From positions 744,001 through 808,000 of the forward strand of contig CAJINV010000009.1 of assembly GCA_905178155.1 (NCBI GenBank): 64,000 bases of DNA. Direction: 5' to 3'. The position numbers and the translations under genes were made by a program. The DNA is from Amoebophrya sp. A120. Its lineage: Eukaryota > Sar > Dinophyceae > Syndiniales > Amoebophryaceae. This document shows, in pieces, positions 31,419 to 42,958 of this stretch (positions within the stretch are counted from its first letter, which is position 1; every line of letters begins with the position of its first letter). The notes beneath the pieces are model-generated. The model saw nothing but the letters and a program-made list of their open reading frames with translations, did no database searches and was not told the DNA's origin.

Positions 31419-34400
31419 ATGGCTCCATTCGCAAATTCTGGCAGCGGGGGTTCGTCGTCCGGCGGCCCCGGAACTACTGCCGGTGACGAGAACAATCCGG
31501 GTGCCGGGACAAGCAGGCAGATCAACCCGGCGCTGTACCAGCGACCGCGGCTAACCACCTATCTCCGCGCCCACGTGGAGGCGGAAAAAGACGAGCAAAT
31601 CGACATTGAAATCGAGTACATCAAGCGTCAGAGGGAACTGAAAAGACGCAGGATAGCCAGCGAGGGCGGCGGTGGGTCCTCGTCGTCTTTGTCCGCAAAC
31701 AGGCATTTAGAGGACCAGGAGTGGAGCCTGAAGCGGTTCGGGGGGAGGGACGGGGGGTACGAGAACCGCACCGCGTTTCGGTCGTTTCAGAACGAGGTCA
31801 AGAAGCAGCTGGGGGACAGCACGGAAATCAAGGCCGCAGACATCGAGCAGATCGTCTACGAGCACTGCATTCTCCTCTCTGAGACGATCAAGAAGCGGGA
31901 TATCAAGCAGAACATTCACAAGGAGCTCGGGTTCGCGCTGTGGTCAACCTCGGTGGATGAGCAGAAAACCGCACAGCAGATCGAGGTGATGCTGAAGCTC
32001 GCGAATGAGCTCGCGGTCTTTGACACGTTCAAGCGGTCACAGGTGTTGAAGAAAAAAAAGCAGGAAATTCGAGAAATGTTCGAACTGAACGACACCGACT
32101 TGAAGTACGGAACGAATGCGGTAGCAGATCTGGATGATTACGAGGAGGAGGAATCGACATCGAAAAGGTCCGCAGATCTTTTCGAGGAGAACAACACCTA
32201 CCAGGTGAACGAATTCGGCGAGGTTTCCATGGGCGGCGGTAGGAACCGCGCGCAAAACCTGTTCGGATTCGGTCTTGGCTACCAAGACCCGTTCGCTAGA
32301 TATCGAGCGGAAAAGTATGCTGTGGGGCCGGCACAGAATATCACGGCGGCTTTTGGAGCAAATAACTTAGACTTTGATGATGTCGTGGCAGCGGGCGGAA
32401 GCAGCAACTTCGAACTGGGCGGCCAACAGGTCAGAGTGGAAGTGCACCACAAAGCTGCCGCGCAGCAAGCAGGCGGGTCCTCATCGAGCAGCGCACCTAC
32501 TGCGACAAACCTGCCAAACCTGCGATTTTTGAAGCAGCTCAGTTCGAAGTTTTTCCAGGACCACCCGGACGTGCCCATGACCATCGAGGAGTACACGCTC
32601 CAGCTGCTCCAGGGGCTCGAGCAGAACGACGAGAATGCCCTCGCGGAACAGCTGAATTTCGACTTCGAGAAGCTAACGGAAATCTTCGAGCGGAAGGACC
32701 GAATTCTGGAGGACTGGAAGCAGGCCGTGGCGAAGTCCGGGTTCATCAACCCGAACAGCAAAGCGGAAAATCGGGCGAAACAGGAACAGCACGAGATGCA
32801 CCGGGAACTTCTCACCGTGGGTTTCACCGTGACCAGGAAGCAGAAGGCGTCGCAGTCCGAACAGAAGCAAGTGGACCCGCTGACTGTGTTACAGCGCTTG
32901 TTTGACGGCGCGGACGAGTCGTTCTCGAACGCCGTCGACGGGGGCGGCGGATCCGCGTCCTCCGCCGCCAAACTGGGCTTCCCCACGGGTCCAGGCATGG
33001 ATCACCTTTCCGGGATCGCCACGTCGCTTCCCATCAACGCGACACAGGTGAAGGGGAAGGAATATGACGTCGTCACGATTCCTCCGCCAGCAAAGAAGGA
33101 CAACGCACAATTCAGACTGGTAAACGTCGACGAACTGCCGGCGTTTGCGCAGCCGGCGTTCAACGACACTGGCGGGACGGGGATGTTGAACATCATCCAG
33201 TCCAAGGTCTACAAAACTGCGTTTCGCTCCAACAACAACTTTCTGATGTGCGCCCCCACGGGTGCGGGAAAGACAAATGTCGCTTTGCTGTCAATTCTGC
33301 GCTTGATCCACCAAAAAGTGGGTGAGAACGACGGCAAGATCGATTTGTTCCCGGACGTTTCCGGTGGGAAGGACGCGAAGGGTAAGGGAAAGAAGGGCAA
33401 AAAGGGAAAAAACGACGAAGAGGAGAACAACCCCTACGCCAACGCGGTCTTCAAAGTCGTCTACCTCGCCCCGATGAAGGCACTTTGTGCGGAGGTGGTG
33501 GAGAAGTTCAGCAAGAAACTCCAGCACGTCGGGATCCAGGTGCGCGAGTTGACCGGGGACACGCAGTTGTCCAGGCAAGAATTGGAACGGACCCACGTGA
33601 TTGTCACCGTGCCGGAAAAGTGGGACGTGATGACACGGAACTCCACCTCCGGCGGCGGCGCCAGCGACACGACCTCGTTGCAGAAATTGGTGGAGTTGAT
33701 CATCGTCGACGAGATCCACCTGCTCCACGAGTCCCGCGGCGCGGTCATCGAATCTGTCATCGCTCGAACGTTGCGATATCAGGAATCCTCCGGGCACTTC
33801 ACCCGGCTCGTCGGCCTCTCCGCGACTTTGCCAAACTACAAGGACGTGGGTGATTTTCTCCGCTGCTCGAACGACAACATTTTCTATTTCGACGGAAGCT
33901 ACCGCCCAAGCCCCCTGGAGCAGACCTTCCTCGGGATCCACAACCTGTCCTCGAACAAGAAAATCAACCAGATCAAGCGGCTCCAGGTGATGAACAAGGC
34001 CTGCTACGACCAAGTGCTCGCCGCGGTGAAAGACGGACACCAAGCCATGGTGTTCGTCCACTCCCGGTCCGATACCTACAAGACCGCCAAGGCGCTGATC
34101 GACATCATGGTGGAACGGGGGCACGAATCCTTTTTCAGCTGCAATCAGGGCGAGGGGCAGCGCCAGAACTACGGGAAGTTCTGCAAAGAGGTGGACCGGG
34201 CGAGGTCACCGGAGTTGAAGGAGATTTTCCGCCGCGGCTTCGGCATGCACCACGCGGGACTGCTGCGGCCGGACCGGAATTTGAGCGAAAACCTGTTCCG
34301 GGGCGGGGGCATCAAAGTGCTTTGCTGTACTGCCACGCTCGCGTGGGGCGTGAACTTGCCCGCTCGAAAGGTGATCATCAAGGGCACGCAAATGTACGAC

Positions 34401-37400
34401 GCGGAGAAGGGTGGTTTTGTGGATGTCGGGATTCTCGACGTGCAGCAGATTTTCGGCCGCGCGGGGAGACCGGGACTGGACGATTTTGGTCAGGCCTGTC
34501 TGATAACGGAGGAGGAAACGATGCGGAAATACCTCGCGAAGCTGACGAACCAGACGCCGATTGATTCCCAGTTCCTTTCCCGTTTGGAGAACTCCCTCAA
34601 CGCGGAAATTTCCATGGGAAACATCAGCAGCGAGCGCGACGCGGCGGACTGGCTCACGTTCACCTACTGCTTCATCCGGATGTTTCGAGAGCCAATGGCT
34701 TTCGGCATCCCGATGTCGGAAATTCAGTTCGATTCCACCTTGGAAAAATTCCGCCGCAGCAAGGTCCGCGAAGCCGCGGAGAAGCTCTTTCAGGCGAGGT
34801 TGATCCGGGTGGATGCGAGTAAGAATTACTTTCCAACCGATTTGGGCCGGTGCGCCGCGCGGTACTACTTGGACTACGAAACCGCGGAGGCGTTTTCGAA
34901 GGAATTGACGGAATCCGCGAAGCCGGAAGACATTCTGCGGCTGTTCGGCGAGGCGACGGAGTTCAAACAAATGAAGATCCGGGACGACGAGACGAACGAA
35001 TTGGACGAGTTGAAGAAGAACAAGGACATCTGTGTGCACAAAATCGTCGGGGGCGCCATCAACCAGTCGGCCGCAAATCAGAGCAACGACAGCGTGTCGA
35101 CGAAGGTGTCGATTTTGCTGCAGGCAATTATCTCTCGGGCGCGGATTCAGTCGTTTTCCTTGACCTCGGACATGAACTACATCATGCAGAACGCGTCGCG
35201 TCTCTTCCGCGCCATGTTTGAGATCACGCTGACCCGCGTCGCCGGGCTCTCCAACATGTCGGAGTCCCTGCTCGAGTGGGCGAAACAGGTCGACACCCGC
35301 ATTTGGGCGCACGCGCACATGCTCCGGCACTTCTGCTATCCGCCGGCGCACGCGCAGAAGAAGCAGTTTGGCCGGGACGATCGGAAGGGCGGGGTGCTCA
35401 AATTTGAGACGGCGGACCGGTTGGAACGGAACAGTAACTGGAATTGGTGTATGCATTGCAAAAGTATCGTACTAGTATGAATTGCATTTAATGCAATTCA
35501 TTTCCATTCCATTCCAGTACAAATTCCATTTGTCATGCTGAGGAAATTTGTAATACAAATTTCCTCAGCATGACAAATGGAATTTGTAATGCTGATTGAC
35601 CTATGGAAAAAGATTTGTAATGCATAACTGCAATTACTACGAGTACGATACTTTTGCACAGGATATGGTGGAATTTGTGGGACATGGAGTGGGACGAGAT
35701 CAAGTACATCATATCCAGGACAAGACACCCATCTCCATCCAATTTGTCATGCAAAACATGCATAAAATCCCCTATTTGTCATGCAAAACATGGATGGGGA
35801 TGAGTGTTTTTTCCTGGATACATCATTCCCGAGCACAACGAGGCGAAGCTCGTTTCGCGCTACCGCGCCCGAGTCCCCTATCTCGACGTGTATCCTGAGT
35901 AAAAACGTACCCACACCAGAGTCAGGATGGGGATTTTGCAACACAAACCTAGGAGTTTTAGGAGTCACGCATGACAAGTTTCAGTCCGTAAGGTAGTGCA
36001 AGTTAGCAAGGAAAGCCGCATCACAAATCGACCTTCTGATCCTGTTTACAGCATTACAAGTTCCCAAACACGATTGAAAATGCCCGTCATGGGGTTGCGC
36101 ATCACAAATGTTCCTGTCATGGCAAATCTGCATGACAACTCTGGGGTGGGGACGTTTTTACACAGGATAACGTGGGCCACGTGATCACGCCGATCACGAG
36201 CACGATTTTCCGCATAAAGCTCACCCTGCAACTGAACGAGCACATATGGATTGCAAATATGTCTGGGTCTGGAAACTTGTAATGCTAAAAGTGAATGGTA
36301 GACTGACGCACTGCATTACGCAGCCACGCATGACAAATTTGCTGGCTCCCATGTCTTACGTACCCCGCATGGCAAACTGCGTTTTTGCGTGACAGGTAAG
36401 GGGACCTTTTTGTGCCTATGCAACACAGATTCTCGAGTCATGCCAGACAAGCATGACAAACTTGCACTCTTCCAGACCCAGACGCTTTTGCATTTGATAG
36501 CACTGCGAGTGGAGCGACAACTGGAGCGGATCCTTCGAGCCGTTCTACATCTGGGTGGAGAACCCCATGACGAAGGACATCCTCCACACCGACACCTGGA
36601 CGCTGCAGAAGAAACAAATGGAGGAAAAGGCGGAACTGTCGTTTGTGATCCCTTTAAACCAGCCTCACCCGCCCCAGTACGTGATCACCATTATCAGCGA
36701 GCGCTGGGTGGGGCTGAAATTCACGAGTGAATTTTCGGTCAGCCAGTACCTGCTGCCGGACCAGGAGATGGCACACACGCCGTTGCTCGACCTGTACCCG
36801 CTGCCGAAGACCGCACTGCAGGACAAGAAGTTCGAGAATTTGTACAAGTTTTCGCATTTCAACGCGGTGCAAACCCAGGTTTTTCACACGCTCTACCACA
36901 CGGACTATAACGTTCTCGTCGGCGCCCCGACCGGGTCGGGGAAGACGAACATCTATCCTGTGCAAAACAAGTATCGTACTCGTATAAATGCAATACCTGC
37001 ATTACAAATCTCTTTTTCAAGGCAAATCAGCATTACAAATTAAACTAAATTAAATTTGTAATGCTGGACTAATTTGTCATGCAATTTATAGATACTAGTA
37101 CGATGCTTTTGCAATGCATAACATCGCGGAACTGGCGATGTTCCGGCTCTTCAACAAGACGCCCGACATGAAGGTCATCTACATCGCGCCACTGAAGGCG
37201 CTCGCGAAGGTATCACGAGAAAAAAGTGTTACAGGTACGCATTGTGTTGCAGGAGCCGCAAGACAGACAACCTTTGTCATGCAGGAAATGCTTGCGAGCC
37301 TCGTTTCCTACGTATTTTCCCTTCATATGATCTCTGCATTACAAGTTTTGTCTGCCACACAGAGAAAATTTGTAATGCAGAAACTCCAACAACTGTGTAA

Positions 37401-40400
37401 CTGTAACACTTTTTTCTTGTGATAGAAGGAGCGGATGGAAGACTGGAAGGTCCGGTTTCAGAAGGAATATGGATTGCAAAAATGTCTGGGTCTGGAGGGT
37501 TGCAACTTGTGATGCTGCCTCTGGCTTCTAAATAAAAAATCTGTATTGCATGACTAGCAAGAGGAGTCCACTTTGTGCTACGCCGAGAGGGCATTTCTCA
37601 TGCGGAGTAGGCATCAGAAAGCCGTCTAAAAGTCTGTGATGCTACGGCATGCATTACAGGCGTTGTGGGTCATGGAAAATCTGCATGACAAGTCTTCCAA
37701 CCTCCAGACCCAGACATTTTTGCATTTGATAAGGAACTGGGGAAGTCGATTGTCGAATTGACGGGCGACTTCACGTATCCTGTGCAAAAGTATCGTATTC
37801 GTATAAATGCAAGCCTTGCATAACAAATATTTTTCTTAAGGTAAATCAGCATGACAAATTTTATTTCTCATGCTGAGGAAATTTGTAATGCATTTATACG
37901 AGTACGAAACTTTTGCAGTTCATATCACGCCGGATGTGAACGCGCTGGATCAAGCGCAGCTGATTATCACGATATGGAGTTCTCAAATGTTACATTCTCA
38001 ACTGTTACATGAATTTGTAATGCAAGACTGGCAAAAGCGAAGGAAAGGAGGAAGATTGCGCCTTTTGCATTACAAGTTTGGCGCAGATTTAGATGCTGTT
38101 TAGCCCTTCCGAAATTTGTCACGCGAAGCAGCTCGATCATCTGCCGGCTGAAGGTGCTTTTGCATGACAAATTCATGTAACATTTGAGAATGTAACGCTT
38201 GAGAACGCCATACACGACGCCGGAAAAGTGGGACGGGATATCCCGGCACTGGCAGAGCCGCGCGTACGTGCGAAGAGTGGGGTTGGTCATCATCGACGAA
38301 ATCCACCTGCTCGGTCAGGACCGAGGACCTGTGTTGGAGGTGATTGTGTCGCGCATGCGGTACATTTCCGCGAACTTGGACGTGCCGATCCGGTTTGTCG
38401 GGCTCTCTACCGCGTTGGCGAATTCGCACGACATTGCGGATTGGCTGGGGATCGGGATGGTGGGTTGTTTCAATTTCAAGCCGTCTGTTCGACCCGTCCC
38501 CATGACGGTGCACATTCGCGGCTTTCCGGAAAAGCACTACTGCCCGAGGATGGCGACGATGAACCGTCCGGCTTACGAGGCGATCAAACACCATTCGCCC
38601 ACGAAACCGGTGTTGATTTTCGTCTCTTCCCGTCGGCAGACACGGCTGACAGCGCTAGATCTGATCGGCTTGATCAACGCCGATGTGGAGAACTTAATGA
38701 ACGACAGAGCCAACGGGATCGCAGTCGAAGCTGCTTCATCTCCCAGGATGAACGGCGAGGGTGGTACAACAACCGGTGCAGGAGCGGCCTCATCGAGCTC
38801 CAGCAGTACAGCGAACAATTCTACTACTCAGGAAAACTTCGGGCACCCCTTCCGCAGATTCGACCCCGCAACGGATATTGAGTATCTGGAGAAGAAGCCC
38901 TGGATCACGGACCCGAACCTGGCAATGTTTCTGGAGAACGGGATCGGCATTCACCACGCGGGTCTGACGGAGGAGGACCGCTTGTTGGTCGAGAAGTTCT
39001 ACTTGAAAAACAAAATCATGATCCTGATCGCGACTTCGACGCTCGCTTGGGGGGTCAACTTCCCCGCGCACTTGGTGATCATCAAGGGGACGGAGTACTT
39101 CGACGGGGCGAGCATATGCACTGCAAAAGTATCGTACTCGTAGTAATTGCAGATAAGCATGACAAATCTTCTTCCTAAGGCAAAACAGCATTACAAATCC
39201 CACTTTTCTTCTTGCCAAAACTTGTAATGCAATTTATACTAGTGCGCTACTTTTGCAATGCATAGAGCAAGCGCTACGTCGATTTCCCCATTACCGACGT
39301 TCTGCAGATGATGGGGCGCGCGGGCCGTCCGCAGTTCGACGACAAGGCGGTCGCCGTGGTGTTCGTGCACGAGCCGAAGAAAAACTTCTACCGCCGGTTT
39401 CTGTACGAGCCGTTTCCGGTCGAGTCCAGTCTGCATGAGCAGCTCACCGACCACTTGAATGCTGAGGTGCACGCGAGAACCATCACGGACCGGGCCGAGG
39501 CGGTGGACTACTTGACTTGGACGTATTTCTACCGGCGGCTGACCGCGAACCCGAGCTACTACGACCCGGCCGCAGCGTTGCAAGAGAACTCCGCGGACGC
39601 CAGCTTCAGCGCGACGGCGGCCACCAGCAACGCGAACAAGTCCGCAGCGCAACAGCGGCAGTTGACCAGTTACTTGGAGAAGCTACTGGATCGCTCCTTA
39701 GCGGACTTGGTCCGCGCCAAGTGCATCCGGCTGAAGGACGCGGGACAAGACGAGGAGGGAAATTGGAAGCCGCTGCTGATCGAGCCGCAACCGCTCGGGA
39801 AAGTTGCGTCGTTGTACTACATGGGACACAAGACGGTGTTTGAGTTCCAGAACACCTTAGAGAAAAACACGGACGAGGGCATGTATCGTGTGCAAAAGTA
39901 TCGTACTCGTACAAATGCTAATGCAAGTCTTGCATTACAAATCTTGCAGCCTCCAAGGTAAATCTGCATCACAAATTTTATTTCTCACGCTGAGAAAATT
40001 TGTAATGCATTTATACGAGTAGGAGTACGATACTTTTGCAGTTCATAGCATGTCGTTTCTGGACATTCTGAAAATGATCTGCAACTGCCCGGAGTACCGG
40101 GAGCTACCCGTGAGGCACAACGAAGATCAGCTGAACATGGAGTTTGCAGAGAAACTGCCCATACCCTTGGACTTGGCCACCCAGTCCTACGACTCCCCGC
40201 ACACGAAGGCATTTCTGCTGCTGCAAGCGCACTTGTTCCAGCGCGATCTGCCTTCTACGGACTACAAAACGGACTTGAAGTCGGTGTATGGATTGCAAAA
40301 GTATCGTACTAGTATAAATCGCATTCGCAATACAAATTTCCTTAGCATTAGAAATGGAATTTGTAATGCGGATTTGCCTTAAGAAAAAGATTTGTAATGC

Positions 40401-42404
40401 ATGAGTGCGATTACTACGAGCACGATACTTTTGCACAGGATACGGCGCTCGACCGTACGATTCCGATCATCCAGGCGCTGGTCGACATCGCCTCGGAGGA
40501 GGCGCAGTGGAGGACGTGCCTGAATTTGATCACGTTGCTCCAGTGCCTCCACCAAGCGACCCACCCGTGGCGGAGTTCGCTGTTCACCCTCCCCTACCTG
40601 AACTCGCCGGGGGCCTCCGTTGCCACCTCGCGCGCGTTATGGGACTGTCAGGATCGAAATCGACAAGATCGAAAAACTTGAGATGCACAAAATCGATGCA
40701 CGTTAGACCCACAGTTTGTAGTCGGCGCATGGCAAATTTCCCACGTCCTGGAAACGAATCTGTCATGCAGTTTAGGGCAAAAGCGCTCCCCTCTGTCATG
40801 CTAGCCACCAACCCAATTCGTGACGACCCTTGGCAGGACTACAATCTGCCTCCTTTGCGTCCTCTGCAATAGAGTCACTTTTTGTGTCGCATTTTCTGCA
40901 TGACGTTTATTTCGACTTTGTCGATTTCGATCCTGACGCTTCCATACGCGTCCAACAAAACGTACCAGATGGAAATCGTGGAGTTTCTAGATCAGGAGGA
41001 AAGCATCAACTCCCTACCGGAACTCCTCGACCGGGACTACGATTGCCGCAAAATCTTGAAAAAGGCCTTCCACAGCTCGAAGCAACTGAAGACCAAGAGG
41101 ATATCAGAGGAGAGGACGGGAATGATGTTGAAGGAGATCTCCGATGTGGTCCGACAGCTGCCGAAGCTGCGACTCGCCTTCAAGCTCTTCCAAGTGAAAG
41201 ACGTCCCAGGCGACCCGCCCCCAGAGGGCGGAAACGACTACGAGGAGGACGAGGGCGACAAAGTGCAAGTGACTCTGAAACTGAATGGCACGATCAACGA
41301 GAGCGCCAATAGCCAGAACAAGCACATGAGCGAGAAGCAAGGGGGTCAAAATAGTAGAGCGGGACAAAAGAGGAGGAAGGAAAAGCGACATCCGACAAAC
41401 CCGAATGCGATTTGGAATCCGAAGACGGGGAAATGGAAAGAGCGAATTTCTCTAAACACGGAGGAACCGCCAGAAGACCACAGCAAGCCGACAAGGATAG
41501 AGGTTAGAACAGTTCTGCATTATTGACATTGACTGAGGAAAAATTTGACTTTCCTGTTGTGAATGTGCAGCTTTTGTTTGATGTTGCTTATCTGGATGTC
41601 GTGGTGCAGGAACAACTTTGATTTTCATGTTTTTCGGTAGATCATAGTGTATCAAGAGGCGTATCATACTAGCTAAGTGGTGCTTGTAGTCTAAATTCCA
41701 AGGATCGCGAAGATTTCTATTCTATTTCATCAGCCTTTGTTAGAAACTAGAAGTAGAACTGCAACCACCACCAGCACCACCATTTTTCGGCGAAAATATC
41801 GTTTCCAAAAACGCCACACCAGGTCCCTTCTGGGTGCAACCTGGAGCTCGAGATCTACACTTGGTACGCCAATTCCCCGATGAAGTACGCGTTTGCCCCC
41901 AAGTTCCCGAAGAAGAAAACCTACTCGTGGTGGCTCCTCCTGGGTGACGCCGAGAACGACGAGCTGATTCAGATGAAGCGCGTTCTGATGCAGCCGCTGC
42001 ACCGCACCAAGAAGGTGGTCTTTGATTTCGAGGCACCGGAGGAAGATCCCGGGGAGTCGTTTGTACTGAACTTGTGCTGCTCGAGCGATTCGTTCTTCGG
42101 CCTGGATCAGCAATACGACTTGGAAATTTGTTTGGTGGAAAACCCAGACCTAGAGGAGCAAGCAGATGACTCTTCCCAACATGCTGGTGACGAAGGAGAT
42201 GAAAATGGGGACGCAGATCCAGATGCTGGCTCCAGCGGAGAAAATAGTAGCAACTCGCCCGCGCGTTCCCGGGAGGAGTGGGAAGACGGTCTGGATGAGG
42301 TGGAAGAGGAGCGGTTTAATTCAGATACTGAAGACCACAAAGACCACCACGGGAAGTCGAACAACGCAGGGAGCCATCCAAAAGGAGGCTCCGTGTGGGC
42401 CTGA
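31419..42404 (+). CDS. SNRNP200: Brr2, U5 snRNP 200-kDa DExH helicase (tandem Ski2-like cassettes)
   Basis: Unwinds U4/U6 to activate the spliceosome. Fifteen exons: 31419-35449, 35671-35711, 35826-35890, 36175-36244, 36505-36953, 37126-37210, 37430-37467, 37737-37775, 37930-37972, 38218-39114, 39270-39883, 40053-40286, 40448-40637, 40952-41502, 41823-42404. They sum to 7929 nt (2642 aa; human is about 2136). Cassette 1: CAPTGAGKT (about 611), DEIH (about 764), [14 protein letters not shown] (about 1010), then WHL and Sec63-like regions. Cassette 2: GAPTGSGKT (about 1542), DEIH (about 1646), [18 protein letters not shown] (about 1931), then the C-terminal Sec63 unit, including [11 protein letters not shown]. 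Unlike animal and yeast Brr2, the second cassette keeps canonical motifs V and VI. The tail is acidic. Thirteen introns are introners; only 41503-41822 is a plain GT-AG intron. Confidence 0.95.
35450..35665. mobile_element. Introner, family A
   Basis: TATGCATTGCAAAAG...CTTTTGCACAGGATA; arms TGCAAAAGTATCGTACT and complement. Flank TGGTG twice (35445-35449, 35666-35670). Precise removal gives [17 protein letters not shown] pair offset from the repeat (35448 to 35660) is also in frame and would add two residues. Confidence 0.9.
35712..35820. mobile_element. Introner, family D (109-bp form)
   Basis: TATCCAGGAC...TTCCTGGATA with arms ACCCATCTCCATCCA and TGGATGGGGATGAGT. Flank CATCA twice (35707-35711, 35821-35825). 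Removal joins EIKYI to IPEHNEAK. Confidence 0.9.
35891..36169. mobile_element. Introner, family E
   Basis: TATCCTGAGTAAAAACGT...ACGTTTTTACACAGGATA; inner arms CCCACACCAGAG/CTCTGGGGTGGGG. Flank ACGTG twice (35886-35890, 36170-36174). Removal restores [20 protein letters not shown], which follows the Brr2 family. Confidence 0.9.
36245..36499. mobile_element. Introner, family B
   Basis: TATGGATTGC...GCATTTGATA with arms ATGTCTGGGTCTGGA and complement. Flanks GCACA/GCACT (36240-36244, 36500-36504). The one mismatch leaves one codon uncertain (Ser or Cys after His). Confidence 0.88.
36954..37120. mobile_element. Introner, family A
   Basis: TATCCTGTGCAAAAC...CTTTTGCAATGCATA, reversed relative to the copy at 35450. 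Flank ACATC twice (36949-36953, 37121-37125). It splits the Walker A region of cassette 2; removal gives [15 protein letters not shown]. No GT-AG choice fits. Confidence 0.92.
37211..37424. mobile_element. Introner, family F
   Basis: TATCACGAGAAAAAAGTGTT...AACACTTTTTTCTTGTGATA. Flank GAAGG twice (37206-37210, 37425-37429). Removal gives KALAKERMEDW. Because the repeat holds AGG, GT-AG removal at the same junction is possible. Confidence 0.9.
37468..37731. mobile_element. Introner, family B
   Basis: TATGGATTGCAAAAATG...CATTTTTGCATTTGATA with arms GTCTGGGTCTGGA and complement. Flank AGGAA twice (37463-37467, 37732-37736). Removal gives [15 protein letters not shown]. Confidence 0.92.
37776..37924. 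mobile_element. Introner, family A
   Basis: TATCCTGTGCAAAAG...CTTTTGCAGTTCATA. Flank TCACG twice (37771-37775, 37925-37929). Removal gives [14 protein letters not shown]. The GT-AG pair at GTATCC/TTGCAG shifts the frame and is excluded. Confidence 0.92.
37973..38212. mobile_element. Introner, family C
   Basis: TATGGAGTTCTCAAATG...TTGAGAACGCCATA. Flank CACGA twice (37968-37972, 38213-38217). Removal restores [10 protein letters not shown], the conserved TPEKWD motif of the Brr2 family. Confidence 0.93.
39115..39264. mobile_element. Introner, family A
   Basis: TATGCACTGCAAAAG...CTTTTGCAATGCATA. Flank GAGCA twice (39110-39114, 39265-39269). Removal gives [13 protein letters not shown], the same length as the matching segment in other Brr2 proteins. 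Confidence 0.91.
39884..40047. mobile_element. Introner, family A
   Basis: TATCGTGTGCAAAAG...CTTTTGCAGTTCATA. Flank GCATG twice (39879-39883, 40048-40052). Removal gives [13 protein letters not shown]. The only local GT-AG reading meets a stop codon. Confidence 0.92.
40287..40442. mobile_element. Introner, family A
   Basis: TATGGATTGCAAAAG...CTTTTGCACAGGATA, same orientation as 35450. Flanks CGGTG/CGGCG (40282-40286, 40443-40447). An offset GT-AG pair is also in frame here and would add two residues. Confidence 0.9.
40638..40946. mobile_element. Introner, family G
   Basis: TATGGGACTGTCAGG...CTTCCATA with arms GTCAGGATCGAAATCGACAA and complement. Flank CGCGT twice (40633-40637, 40947-40951). 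Removal gives [13 protein letters not shown]. Interior matches the introner at 8323. Confidence 0.9.
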
Positions 42405-42958
42405 GAGCGAGAGGGAATTCGATACAGAACAAGAAATCCAAATCCTCGAAGCATCTCTTTGAATAAGAGATGATAATCGATAGCTCCAAAGCGACACCGC
42501 ACCTATCCATCGTTGTACTACAGGCACTCTATTTATGAAGTCTCGTAGCGAATGACGTCGACGACACGCAGCTGTGAACTACTAGCCTCATTCACCGCAT
42601 TCAACAAGGGCTCATGATCATCTAAAAATGCTCGACAAGTGTGTTCATCCCGTTTTTCGGACATAAGGCAAGCAGGTTTCTTTCGCATACTGAGTGCAAT
42701 GTTTAAAGAACAATAGGTCGACCCGCCAGTTGTAGTTTTGAGTTGTGAGTTCACATTTCGCAACTCGTTCCTCGAAGCAGCCTTTTCATCGAAGCGCCAG
42801 CACATGTAGTTGCAACCGAGTTTTAGTCGAAGCTCCACAATGAAGTGAAGCTACAGTCGGTGCCAAGAATCAGTCTGTGTGATTCTTATTTTAACTACTT
42901 GAGAAAACCAAGCCCTCAACATGTTGAAGCAAACAGCATCTGTCAACAGCGTCTCGAT
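42405..42958. other. Intergenic spacer
   Basis: Brr2 3' end and leader of the next gene; nothing else recognised. Confidence 0.55.

Noticed and set aside
34206-35456. 416-codon open frame on the minus strand inside Brr2
   Set aside because: It is a composition shadow of the conserved Brr2 exon; its protein (His/Arg/Val-rich) has no family features.
37776-40047. GT-AG introns using GTATCC or GTATCG with TTTGCAG at two family A introners (37776, 39884)
   Set aside because: They shift the frame or hit a stop, whereas removal by the 5-bp repeat restores the Brr2 sequence.
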